Part shown: in pieces, positions 42,281-49,949 of the stretch | Numbering within the stretch: the stretch's first letter is position 1 | Layout: each line of letters starts with the position of its first letter | Translations under genes and position numbers: made by a program | Notes under the pieces: generated by a model | Seen by the model: only the letters and a program-made list of their open reading frames with translations | Told to the model about the DNA's origin: nothing | The model's database searches: none | NCBI RefSeq assembly: GCF_023369855.1 | Contig: NZ_JAMBPP010000008.1 | Span: forward strand, 62,001 to 126,000 | Origin: Actinotalea alkalitolerans | Lineage (GTDB): Bacteria > Actinomycetota > Actinomycetes > Actinomycetales > Cellulomonadaceae | Direction of reading: 5' to 3' | DNA: 64,000 nt

Positions 42281-43962
42281 GCACCGCCGTGCGGCCGGAC
42301 GGGGACGCGCGTGCCTGGGACGGCTGGGCCGGTGGCGGCGGTCGCGACCTGCCCCAGGGGGTCGAGGTCGTCGGGGGTGTGGGCGGGACGCGCGCCCTGC
42401 TGGGCTCGCTGGACGCCGCGGCCGGGACGTTGCAGTGCGCCGCAGGGCACCTCGGCGTGGCGGCCGAGCACGCCCGGGTCGTGACCGAGCTCGTCGAGCA
42501 GGCCTCGCGGATCTCCCCGTCGACGGGTCACTGGGCTCGCACCGCGACCGCGCCCCTGACCTCCCCGACGGACGGGCTCGGGGCACAGGTGCAGGAGCTG
42601 CAGAGCCTGGTCCTCGGTCTGCTGGGCGCCGCCCAGGGGTACGCCGAGGCCGACCGCGGCTCGGGGGCTCTGCTGCGCGGCCTGAGCATCGCGGTGGGCG
42701 GGATCGCGGGCGGCTCGCCGCTGCTGCTCGCGGTGCTCTCCCTGCCGTTGGTGGCCCACGTCGCGGCGCCGCTCGTCGTCGTCGGTGTGACGGCCGGTGG
42801 TCTGGCACTGCTGGGTCGGGCCCCGGGGTCCATGGGTCTGGGTGCACGGACAGCCCTCACGGTCGGCCAGACCGTCATGGGCAGGGGTGCGCGCGCGGTG
42901 GGCGCCGGCGCGCTGACCCTCGCCGAGCGTCATCGACCGAGCGCACAGGTCGTCGAGGTGATGGTGCCCGGGATGGCGGCGATGGTCGTGAGCCTGCAGC
43001 CCGGACCGCAGCTGAACGGCACGAACCCGGTACCGGTCGCCGCCCGCGCGCTCGCCTCGACGCTGGGTGTCGCGTCGGCCGTGACCACCGGCCCCACACA
43101 GCTCGTGGTGAGCCCCGTGGTGCAGACCCCAGCGTCGGGCAGGGCAGGTGGCGCCCCCGCCCCGGTGCGCTCGGCGTCCGACGCGCTGGGGCGGGTCACG
43201 GTGACCTACCCCGGTGCGGGTGGCCCTCCCGGGACGGTCGAGATCCAACGGCTCGACCACCCCGACGGGACCAGGGCCTGGTCGGTGGCCATCCCCGGGA
43301 CCCAGGAGTGGGGACCGGGCGGGGGCCCCAACCCGCTGGACCTGACCACGAACCTGCGGCTCATGGCAGGGCTGCCCGACGACGGCTCGGCGCTGGTCCT
43401 CGAGGCGATGGCGCAGGCCGGTGTCGGTCCGGACGAGAAGGTCGTCCTCACCGGTCACAGCCAGGGCGGCATGGTGGCGATGCAGCTCGCGTCCGACCCG
43501 TCGGTGCGGGACCGGTACACGATCGACACCGTGATCACCGCGGGGTCACCCGTGGGTCACGTCGAGGTCCCCCCGGAGACCCAGGTGATGAACCTCCAGC
43601 ACGAGGAGGACCCGGTCCACGCGATCGACGGCGTACCGAGCCCGGATGAGAGGAACCGGACGACGGTGGTGCGCAAGCTGGCGTCGTCGAGCGACCCGGC
43701 CGAACGGATGCTCGCCCTCAGTGCGAGTGCGTCGCACAGCTGCGCCGCGTACGAGCGCTCGGGCGAGCTCTACGAGAACGCGGCTCACCCGTCCCTGGCC
43801 GCCCAGCACGCCCGGCTCGCCGAGGTGCTCGGCGGTGCCGGGACGACGGCCGTGACGCAGCAGTTCACAGGGGTGCGTGTCCCGGTCGAGGGGTCCGGCG
43901 GCTCGACCGGTCGCGCGTCCGGTGCGGCCGAGGTCAGTCGCGGTCCCGTGCCCCCGGGATGA
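42277..43962 (+). CDS. Lipase-like alpha/beta hydrolase with long helical N-terminus
   Basis: The 561-residue protein has an alpha-helical N-terminal region (about 30-130) that resembles WXG/LXG-type domains, then two to three hydrophobic helices (ALLRGLSIAVGGIAGGSPLLL, PLVAHVAAPLVVVGVTAGGL). A C-terminal alpha/beta hydrolase core follows with nucleophile Ser395 in LTGHSQGGMVAM, an Asp/Glu-rich stretch (HEEDPVHAID) and a likely catalytic His near HPSLAAQH. Similar proteins are annotated as esterases linked to type VII secretion. The GTG start overlaps the upstream small gene. Its last 29 bases overlap the convergent PF04020 gene. Confidence 0.75.
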   Translation: MSTAVRPDGDARAWDGWAGGGGRDLPQGVEVVGGVGGTRALLGSLDAAAGTLQCAAGHLGVAAEHARVVTELVEQASRISPSTGHWARTATAPLTSPTDGLGAQVQELQSLVLGLLGAAQGYAEADRGSGALLRGLSIAVGGIAGGSPLLLAVLSLPLVAHVAAPLVVVGVTAGGLALLGRAPGSMGLGARTALTVGQTVMGRGARAVGAGALTLAERHRPSAQVVEVMVPGMAAMVVSLQPGPQLNGTNPVPVAARALASTLGVASAVTTGPTQLVVSPVVQTPASGRAGGAPAPVRSASDALGRVTVTYPGAGGPPGTVEIQRLDHPDGTRAWSVAIPGTQEWGPGGGPNPLDLTTNLRLMAGLPDDGSALVLEAMAQAGVGPDEKVVLTGHSQGGMVAMQLASDPSVRDRYTIDTVITAGSPVGHVEVPPETQVMNLQHEEDPVHAIDGVPSPDERNRTTVVRKLASSSDPAERMLALSASASHSCAAYERSGELYENAAHPSLAAQHARLAEVLGGAGTTAVTQQFTGVRVPVEGSGGSTGRASGAAEVSRGPVPPG

Positions 43963-44326
43963 CGATGCTGAGCAGGAAGCTGACGATCGAGATGATCAGC
44001 GCACCCAGCACGGCCGTGCCGAAGTCGGAGACCCGCAGGCCGTAGTCGGTGAGCTCGGAGAGCCAGCCGGTCAGCATCAGCATCAGCGCGTTGACGACCA
44101 GCGTGAACAGGCCCAGCGTGATGATGTAGAGCGGCAGGGAGATCAGCTTGACGATCGGCTTGACCACGGCGTTGACCAGGCCGAAGACGAGCGCGACCAC
44201 GACCAGCACCAGGATGCGGCCGGTCGTGTCGTCCCCGCCCACGACCGTCAGGCCGGACAGGAGCTGTGTCGCGAGCCAGATCGCGACGGCGTTGATGATC
44301 ACTCGCAGCAGGAAGCTCATGGTCAC
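43934..44326 (-). CDS. Phage holin family (PF04020-type) membrane protein
   Basis: The 130-residue protein has four hydrophobic helices: FLLRVIINAVAIWLATQLL, ILVLVVVALVFGLVNAVVKP, LYIITLGLFTLVVNALMLML and LGALIISIVSFLLSIVI. The P-I-V-K-L-I-S-L-P motif between helices is the hallmark of the mycobacterial-type holin_4_2 family. The name is historical; such genes are chromosomal and there is no prophage here. GTG 44326 and ATG 44320 are both possible starts. It overlaps the convergent hydrolase gene by 29 bases. Confidence 0.88.
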   Translation of the reverse strand: MTMSFLLRVIINAVAIWLATQLLSGLTVVGGDDTTGRILVLVVVALVFGLVNAVVKPIVKLISLPLYIITLGLFTLVVNALMLMLTGWLSELTDYGLRVSDFGTAVLGALIISIVSFLLSIVIPGARDRD

Positions 44327-44394
44327 ATCGTTCCATGGTCGGGTGGTCCCGCACAGCGCAATCCGGCAGCACGGCCGGGTGGCATGCTGACCCG

Positions 44395-45462
44395 GTGAGC
44401 TCCCCCCAGGTGCCGTTGCGCGACGCGATCCGCACGCTGCCCGCCTACGTGCCGGGTGCGCGTGCCGCGGCGCAGCCCGACGTCATCAAGCTGTCCTCGA
44501 ACGAGAATCCCTTCCCGCCGCTCGAGAGCGTCCGCGAGGCGGTCGCCCGGGCCGCGGTGGAGATCAACCGCTACCCGGACATGTTCGCCACCGAGCTCGG
44601 CGAGGCGATCGCCGAGCGCCACGGTGTCGTGCCGCAGGCGGTCGTGCCGGGCTGCGGGTCGGTCGCCGTGCTCGGTCACGTGCTCCAGGCCTTCTGCGAC
44701 GCCGGTGACGAGGTCGTCCACGTGTGGCGGTCCTTCGAGGCCTACCCGATCGCCGTCCGGCTGACCGGCGCCGTCGCGGTGACCGTGCCGCTCAGGGCCG
44801 ACGGGCGGCACGACCTGGCAGCCATGGCTGCCGCGATCACGCCACGCACCCGGGTGGTCCTGGTGTGCTCGCCCAACAACCCGACCGGGCCGGCGGTACG
44901 CGACGACGAGCTGCGGACCTTCCTGGCGGCCGTCCCGCCCGAGGTGCTGGTGGTGCTGGACGAGGCCTACGTCGAGTTCGTCCGCGACCCGCTCGCGCCA
45001 GCAGGCGACCGGATCCTCGCCGACCACCCGAACGTCGTGCTGCTGCGGACGTTCTCCAAGGCCTACGGGCTCGCCGGGCTGAGGGTCGGCTACGCCGTGA
45101 CCCATCCCGACCTCGCCCGGGGGGTCCGCACCGCCGCGACACCGTTCGGGGTCTCGCACCTCGCGCAGGTCGCCGCCCTGGCCTCGTTGCGGGCCACGGA
45201 CGAGCTGCTCGAGCGCGTGGAGGTGATCGTCGAGCGTCGGGCCGCGCTGCTCGCCGGCCTGCGCGGCCAGGGCTGGTCCGTCCCCGAGAGCCAGGCGAAC
45301 TTCGTGTGGCTCGCGACGGGTGATCGCACGGCCGAGCGCGCTGCGGAGGCGGCCCGGGCAGGACTGCTCGTCCGGCCGTTCGCCGGCGAGGGTCTGCGGA
45401 TCAGCGTCGGGGAGGAGGAGTCCGTGGAGCGGGTCCTCGCGCTGACCGGCACCTGGCGCTGA
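44395..45462 (+). CDS. pat: HisC/Pat-type PLP aminotransferase (aromatic amino acid or histidinol-phosphate)
   Basis: The 355-residue fold-type I aminotransferase shows IKLSSNENPFPP (about 31), VCSPNNPTGP (about 160) and the PLP lysine in TFSKAYGLAGLRVGY (about 221). Pat enzymes transaminate phenylpyruvate and related 2-oxo acids. No other histidine gene is adjacent, so I favour Pat over HisC, but the two cannot be separated by eye. GTG 44395 has CATGCT 6 bp upstream, consistent with a leaderless mRNA. It diverges from the PF04020 gene. Confidence 0.82.
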   Translation: MSSPQVPLRDAIRTLPAYVPGARAAAQPDVIKLSSNENPFPPLESVREAVARAAVEINRYPDMFATELGEAIAERHGVVPQAVVPGCGSVAVLGHVLQAFCDAGDEVVHVWRSFEAYPIAVRLTGAVAVTVPLRADGRHDLAAMAAAITPRTRVVLVCSPNNPTGPAVRDDELRTFLAAVPPEVLVVLDEAYVEFVRDPLAPAGDRILADHPNVVLLRTFSKAYGLAGLRVGYAVTHPDLARGVRTAATPFGVSHLAQVAALASLRATDELLERVEVIVERRAALLAGLRGQGWSVPESQANFVWLATGDRTAERAAEAARAGLLVRPFAGEGLRISVGEEESVERVLALTGTWR

Positions 45463-45587
45463 TCCTGCGGCCGCTGGTCTCAGTGAGCGAGAAGCCGGGT
45501 GTCGACGGTCCCCGCGCGGGGGTACCTTCACCGGTGTGACGACCACAGGAGCGACCCTCGACGCCTTCCGCGTCGCTGTCGTGCCCG

Positions 45588-45792
45588 GCGCCCTGGGCGC
45601 GGGAACCTGTCCCCGCACGAGGCACCTGCCCTGCCCCGCGGGCCGAATGCCCAGCTGAGTCCCGCCCTCGTGCGGGCCACCGCCGTCGTGCACGCCGCAG
45701 CGTGCCGGGACGACGGCGTGTGCAGTCCTCGTCCCCACCCGTCCGACCCGTCTCACCTCGCCCGACCTGCTGCTGCCCGGCCGACCGCCGGG
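45588..45792 (+). ncRNA. Candidate structured RNA leader of the cysteine hydrolase/AmiS operon
   Basis: The 398-bp gap 45463-45860 has no convincing gene but several strong inverted repeats in series. GCGCC-CTG-GGCGC is at 45588-45600. An 11-bp stem pairs 45612-45622 with 45666-45676. A two-part hairpin pairs 45682-45689 with 45710-45717 and encloses CACGC-CGCA-GCGTG. CCCGGC-N5-GCCGGG is at 45776-45792. The start ATG at 45861 has AGGAG upstream. Such a nested set suggests a cis-regulatory RNA. No known riboswitch signature was recognised. High GC makes chance stems likelier, so confidence is modest. Confidence 0.35.
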
Positions 45793-45860
45793 TCGTGAGC
45801 CGTCCCCACGCGGGACCGGCGGGCCCCACCCGACCATCGCGAGCACCACCAGGAGCGACC

Positions 45861-46616
45861 ATGACCACCCTCGACCTGCGCACCGACCGCACCACCCCCC
45901 TCGACCCCGTCCCGCTCGACCCGGCGACCCTGGGGTACCCGGCGACCAACGTCGCGTCCATCCCTCCGCTCGCCGACCACTGGAGGTCCCTGGACCTGCG
46001 CGAGATCCTCTCCCGCCCCGCGGCCTTCCTCTCGGTCAGCCAGTCCAACTCGCTGTACCGGCCCGGTGGGGTGCAGTACGCCGAGGGGCACGCGTTCCGG
46101 GGGAGCCTGCCGGCGACCGTGACCGCGGTGCAGGCGGCTCGGCGGGCACCCAGCTTCGTGTCCTTCAACTGGATCGGCTACTCGGTGTTCCGTGACCGGT
46201 ACCCGCAGTCCGACTTCGACCGTGCGCAGTACGCGTCGTGGACGGGTCACCTCGACGCGACCCCCGAGCAGATCGCCTGGGACGACGAGCTCGCTCCCGA
46301 GCTGCGTGAGCTGGTGCGCCCGGGGGACAACGAGCTGTACGAGAAGGCGCTGCAGACGGCGTTCGTGGGCACGGACCTGCCCCTCGAGCTGGCCCGCAAG
46401 CGTGTCGAGGTCGTGGTGATCACCGGGATCCACCTGGACTGGTGCATCGAGGGCAACGCACGGGCAGCCCGTGACCACGGCCTGCTGCCCATCGTCATCG
46501 GTGACGCGACGGGTGCCCAGCGCCCCGACCAGGAGCCCGCGGCCTTCGAGCGGATCAACAGCTTCTTCGCACCGGTGATCTCCTCGCAGACCTTCGTCGA
46601 CCTGCTGAGCCACTGA
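45861..46616 (+). CDS. Cysteine hydrolase (isochorismatase-like) family protein
   Basis: The 251-residue protein has the isochorismatase/nicotinamidase-type fold. The nucleophile Cys lies in VVVITGIHLDWCIEGNARAARD (about 192), followed by PIVIGDATGAQ. A lysine in LARKRVEVV and an Asp near the N-terminal half would complete a Cys-Asp-Lys triad, but the early Asp motif is not the usual DxQ, so substrate type is unclear. It overlaps the AmiS/UreI gene by one base, suggesting that the enzyme releases ammonia or a small amide handled by that channel. Confidence 0.75.
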   Translation: MTTLDLRTDRTTPLDPVPLDPATLGYPATNVASIPPLADHWRSLDLREILSRPAAFLSVSQSNSLYRPGGVQYAEGHAFRGSLPATVTAVQAARRAPSFVSFNWIGYSVFRDRYPQSDFDRAQYASWTGHLDATPEQIAWDDELAPELRELVRPGDNELYEKALQTAFVGTDLPLELARKRVEVVVITGIHLDWCIEGNARAARDHGLLPIVIGDATGAQRPDQEPAAFERINSFFAPVISSQTFVDLLSH

Positions 46617-47377
46617 TGGGCGACGTCGGTCTGCTCCTGGTGGGCGTCGTCCTCTTCGTCAACGGTCTGGCGGCGCTCGGGGTCGTGCCGGCCCGCAGTG
46701 CGGCACCGCTGAACTTCTTCGTCGGTACCGCGCAGGTCGTCCTGCCGACCCTCGTCCTGGTCCAGAGCGGCTCGGACCCGGCAGTCCTGGCCGCGACCTG
46801 GCCGAGCTACCTCTTCGGCATCACGTACCTCTGGTACGGGTTCCAGATCATCCACGGCATCGAGCCGCAGGGGTTCGGCTGGTACAGCTCCTTCGTGGCG
46901 GCCGTCGCGGCGTTCCATGCGGTGACCTCGGTCGGCAGCGACCCGGTGTTCGCTGTCATCTGGGCCACCTGGGCGATCATGTGGACACTGTTCTTCCTGC
47001 TCATGGGTCTGGGGCTCACCCACGTGGGGACGCTCGAGCTCGGTCGGTTCACCGGCTGGTTCCTGGTGTGGCTGGGCATCCCGACGTGCACCGTCTCGGC
47101 CCTGTTCCTGCTCGAGGGCCGGTGGAGCACGAGCGCGACCGCCGGTTGGGCCGCGCTGGCCGGACTCGCGGCGCTCACGGTGCTCTCGGTCGCCCTCGCC
47201 CGCTCGGACGTCGCCCGCTCGGTGGTGACTGACGGCGTGCACGACGGTGACAGTAGGCACGACGGCGTCAGCGCGCACGGTGCCAGCGCGCACGGCGACC
47301 AGGCCGGCCGCACCGAGTCCCCCGCGTCCGCCGGAGCCGACGCGGAGGAACCCGCCCTGGCGACGACACGCAGGTAA
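46616..47377 (+). CDS. AmiS/UreI family channel
   Basis: The 253-residue membrane protein has six to seven helices and the family motifs VVLFVNGLAALGVVPARSAAPLN near the N-terminus, TYLWYGFQII, and ALLFLLEGRW-like (ALFLLEGRWSTS) near 165. AmiS/UreI proteins are proton-gated urea or short-amide channels. The C-terminal 60 residues are a hydrophilic, repetitive HDG/HGAS-rich tail. TGATG overlap (one base) couples it to the cysteine hydrolase, so the pair probably imports and hydrolyses, or exports the product of, a small amide. Confidence 0.87.
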   Translation: MGDVGLLLVGVVLFVNGLAALGVVPARSAAPLNFFVGTAQVVLPTLVLVQSGSDPAVLAATWPSYLFGITYLWYGFQIIHGIEPQGFGWYSSFVAAVAAFHAVTSVGSDPVFAVIWATWAIMWTLFFLLMGLGLTHVGTLELGRFTGWFLVWLGIPTCTVSALFLLEGRWSTSATAGWAALAGLAALTVLSVALARSDVARSVVTDGVHDGDSRHDGVSAHGASAHGDQAGRTESPASAGADAEEPALATTRR

Positions 47378-47429
47378 CCCGGGCCGCACGCGCCGCCGCC
47401 GCCCACCACACCCCGCCCTCCCCCGCGAG

Positions 47430-47489
47430 GTCGCACGTCCGCACCGAGGACGCACGATCGCCCGTGCGTCCTCGGTGCGGATGTGCGAC
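47430..47489. terminator. 27-bp-stem hairpin after the AmiS/UreI gene
   Basis: Arms 47430-47456 and 47463-47489 are complementary over 27 bp with a single G.U pair in RNA and a 6-base loop. A second small hairpin, CTTCG-G-CGAAG, abuts it at 47489-47499. The stem is far longer than normal terminators. It lies 52 bp after the stop codon and about 190 bp before bkdA, so it may be a terminator, an RNA-stability element or a member of a dispersed repeat family. Confidence 0.6.
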
Positions 47490-47617
47490 TTCGGCGAAGT
47501 AGCGCCGGTGCAGGCGGTGGTGGGCGAGGGTGGCCGGGGGCGCGGGGGATGAGGCATGGTTGGCGGGTCGGCACAGGGCCGTGCGCACAGGTTTGTGAAA
47601 GTCCTGCAGACCTAACC

Positions 47618-47644
47618 TACGGTCGCGTAGCCTACGCTGACGTA
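47618..47644. promoter_or_regulatory. Double TACG-N4-CGTA operator upstream of bkdA
   Basis: Two copies of TACG-N4-CGTA lie at 47618-47629 and 47633-47644, with centres 15 bp apart. The junction forms a further perfect dyad GCGTAG-C-CTACGC. The outer flanks CTAAC and GTTAG extend the symmetry. The site sits 36 bp before the bkdA start in a locally AT-richer segment, as expected for a TetR-type repressor of a catabolic operon. Confidence 0.6.
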
Positions 47645-47679
47645 AGTTAGCCGGCCATCGCCCTGGAAGGACCCCCTGC

Positions 47680-48798
47680 GTGACCGAGCCCGACCTCGTC
47701 CAGCTCCTGAGCCCCACCGGGCAGCGGGTGGACCACCCTGACTACTCCCCACGCATCGCCCATCTCGACGCCGACGCCCTGCGGGGTCTCTACCGCGACA
47801 TGGTGCTGGTGCGGCGCTTCGACACCGAGGCCACCGCGCTCCAGCGGCAGGGCGAGCTCGGCCTGTTCCCGCCGGCACTCGGGCAGGAGGCCGCCCAGGT
47901 CGGCTCCGGCCGGGCCCTCGCGCCCCAGGACTACGCGTTCCCCTCGTACCGCGAGCACGGTGTCGCGCACACCCGCGGCGTGGACCTGGCCGACGTGCTG
48001 CGTCAGTTCCGCGGCATCGACCACGGCGGGTGGGACACCGAGGCCCACAACTTCCACCTCTACACCCTGGTCATCGGCTCGCACACGCTGCACGCCACGG
48101 GGTACGCGATGGGCGTCCAGCGTGACGGGCTGGTCGGGTCGGGCGACCCGGCCAGGGACACGGCCGTCATCACCTACTTCGGTGACGGTGCGACCTCGCA
48201 GGGAGACACCAACGAGGCGTTCATCTTCGCCGCGGTCAACAACGCCCCCCTGGTGCTGTTCTGCCAGAACAACCAGTGGGCGATCTCCGAGCCCACCGAC
48301 CGCCAGTCCCGCGTGCCGATCGTCGAGCGGGGTCGCGGCTTCGGGGTGCCCAGCGTCCGGGTCGACGGCAACGACGTCCTGGCCTGCTACGCGGTGACCC
48401 AGGAGGCCCTCGAGCGTGCCCGCACCGGGGGCGGCCCGACCTTCATCGAGGCCTACACCTACCGGATGGGCGCGCACACCACCTCCGACGACCCGACCCG
48501 CTACCGCTCGGCCGCCGAGGAGGAGCACTGGCGCCAGCGCGACCCGATCGACCGCCTGCGTGCTCTGCTGGTCGCCGACGGCGAGCTCGGCCAGGACTTC
48601 CTGGACGAGCTCGCGGCCGAGGGCGACGCGCTGGGCGCCCGCCTGCGCGAGACGGTGCGGGCCATGCAGGCCCCCGACACCTCGACCCTGTTCGCCGACG
48701 TCTACGCCACGCCGCACTCGGTGGTCGACGCCGAGCGGGAGTGGTTCACGGCCTACGAGGCCTCGTTCACCGACGGCGCGCAGGAGGCGACCCGATGA
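47680..48798 (+). CDS. bkdA: Branched-chain 2-oxoacid dehydrogenase E1 component, alpha subunit
   Basis: The 372-residue subunit binds thiamine diphosphate: GDGATSQGDTNEAF (about 168-181) to CQNN (about 196). It also carries SYREHG and the phosphorylation-loop-like YRMGAHTTSDDPTRYR. E1 decarboxylates the 2-oxo acid and transfers the acyl group to E2. GTG 47680 has GGAAGGA at 47665-47671. The length and the two-subunit E1 exclude the homodimeric actinobacterial AceE. Whether pyruvate or branched-chain acids are the main substrate is not visible; the nearby aminotransferase and mmsA favour branched-chain use. Confidence 0.9.
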   Translation: MTEPDLVQLLSPTGQRVDHPDYSPRIAHLDADALRGLYRDMVLVRRFDTEATALQRQGELGLFPPALGQEAAQVGSGRALAPQDYAFPSYREHGVAHTRGVDLADVLRQFRGIDHGGWDTEAHNFHLYTLVIGSHTLHATGYAMGVQRDGLVGSGDPARDTAVITYFGDGATSQGDTNEAFIFAAVNNAPLVLFCQNNQWAISEPTDRQSRVPIVERGRGFGVPSVRVDGNDVLACYAVTQEALERARTGGGPTFIEAYTYRMGAHTTSDDPTRYRSAAEEEHWRQRDPIDRLRALLVADGELGQDFLDELAAEGDALGARLRETVRAMQAPDTSTLFADVYATPHSVVDAEREWFTAYEASFTDGAQEATR

Positions 48799-49820
48799 CC
48801 GGCACCGACATCGGCCGCGACGGCACGGACGGGACAGCGACGACCGAGCGGCTGACCCTCGCCAAGGCGATCAACACCGGGCTGCGCCGATCCCTCGAGC
48901 GCGACCCCAAGGTCATGCTCATGGGCGAGGACATCGGCCTCCTGGGCGGGGTCTTCCGGGTGACCGACGGCCTGCAGAAGGACTTCGGACCGGACCGCGT
49001 GGTCGACACCCCGCTCGCCGAGTCCGGGATCGTCGGGACGGCGATCGGCCTCGCGCTGCGCGGCTACCGGCCGGTGTGCGAGATCCAGTTCGACGGCTTC
49101 ATCTTCCCGGCCTTCGACCAGATCACGACCCAGCTCGCCAAGATGCACTACCGGTCGCGTGGGCGGCTCACCCTCCCCGTGGTCATCCGGGTGCCCTACG
49201 GCGGTGGCATCGGGGCGGTCGAGCACCACAGCGAGTCCCCCGAGGTCCTGTTCGCCCACACCGCGGGCCTGCGGGTGGTCACCCCCGCCACCCCGGGGGA
49301 CGCCTTCACGATGATCCAGGAGGCCATCGCCTCCCCCGACCCGGTGCTCTTCTTCGAGCCCAAGGGTCGGTACTGGGACAAGGGCGACGTGGACACCGCG
49401 GGTGCGGCGGGCGGCGGGCTGGACACCGCCCGGGTCGCGCGGGTCGGCACCGACCTGACCCTGGTCGCCCACGGCCCCACGGTCGCGACCGCGCTGCGCG
49501 CCGCGCAGGCCGCGGCGGCCGACGGCATCAGCCTCGAGGTCATCGACCTGCGCAGCATCTCCCCGCTGGACACCGCGACGGTCGCGACCTCGGTGCGCAA
49601 GACGGGGCGTTGCGTCGTCGTGCACGAGGCGCCGGTGCTCTACGGCACCGGCGCCGAGGTCGCGGCCCGCATCACCGAGGAGTGCTTCTTCCACCTCGAG
49701 GCCCCGGTGCTGCGGGTCGGCGGGTTCCACGCGCCGTACCCGGTCGCGCGGCTCGAGCACGAGTACCTGCCGAGCATGGACCGCGTGCTGGACGCGGTCG
49801 ACCGCGCCCTGGCAACGTGA
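48795..49820 (+). CDS. bkdB: Branched-chain 2-oxoacid dehydrogenase E1 component, beta subunit
   Basis: The 341-residue subunit completes the E1 heterotetramer. Family blocks include LMGEDIGLLGGVFRVTDGL (about 40-58), VDTPLAESGIVGTAIGLAL, and GGGIGAVEHHSESPE with the catalytic-pocket histidines. A transketolase C-terminal domain follows (VARVGTDLTLVAHGPTV). The ATG overlaps the bkdA stop (ATGA), giving equimolar translation. The E2 gene follows after 129 bp. Confidence 0.92.
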   Translation: MTGTDIGRDGTDGTATTERLTLAKAINTGLRRSLERDPKVMLMGEDIGLLGGVFRVTDGLQKDFGPDRVVDTPLAESGIVGTAIGLALRGYRPVCEIQFDGFIFPAFDQITTQLAKMHYRSRGRLTLPVVIRVPYGGGIGAVEHHSESPEVLFAHTAGLRVVTPATPGDAFTMIQEAIASPDPVLFFEPKGRYWDKGDVDTAGAAGGGLDTARVARVGTDLTLVAHGPTVATALRAAQAAAADGISLEVIDLRSISPLDTATVATSVRKTGRCVVVHEAPVLYGTGAEVAARITEECFFHLEAPVLRVGGFHAPYPVARLEHEYLPSMDRVLDAVDRALAT

Positions 49821-49871
49821 GCGGTCGTCCTCAGGGGCTGGTGCGCACGTGACGGGTGCGCAGCGCACCAC

Positions 49872-49905
49872 CCGTCCGTGATCTCCCGCCGTCCGTGATC
49901 GCCCG
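49872..49905. repeat. 17-bp tandem repeat in the bkdB-bkdC gap
   Basis: CCGTCCGTGATCKCCCG occurs at 49872-49888 and 49889-49905 with one difference. The gap also has GGTGCGC/GCGCACC dyads but no clear promoter. Confidence 0.75.
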
Positions 49906-49949
49906 TCCCGACCGCAGGCCCCCCGCCCCCGACCACGCAGGAGCATCCC

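Noticed and set aside
41225-42847. 540-codon minus-strand frame over the EamA, small WXG-like and lipase-like genes
   Set aside because: It overlaps coding genes with clear motifs and is low-complexity Pro/Arg/Ala; a shadow frame.
43934-44326. Prophage signal from a holin-family gene
   Set aside because: PF04020 proteins are ordinary chromosomal genes in actinobacteria, and no other phage gene, integrase or attachment site is near.
45499-45798. 99-codon plus-strand frame and a 40-codon GTG frame (45536-45658) in the leader
   Set aside because: Composition is Arg/Pro/His-rich without protein-like pattern. The short frame could be a leader peptide but nothing supports it.
44323-45849. 508-codon minus-strand frame across pat and the following gap
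   Set aside because: The part over pat is antisense to a firm gene, and the part in the gap has no ribosome site or family motif; the gap is better explained by RNA structure.
45540-45860. Known riboswitch (cobalamin, TPP, guanidine, SAM, c-di-AMP) before the cysteine hydrolase
   Set aside because: Short resemblances such as GAACCTG were checked by eye, but the surrounding conserved blocks of each class are missing.
48795-49820. Acetoin or pyruvate dehydrogenase as the sole identity of the E1/E2 operon
   Set aside because: Sequence alone cannot fix the substrate; neighbouring amino-acid genes favour branched-chain use, so bkd names are used with caution.
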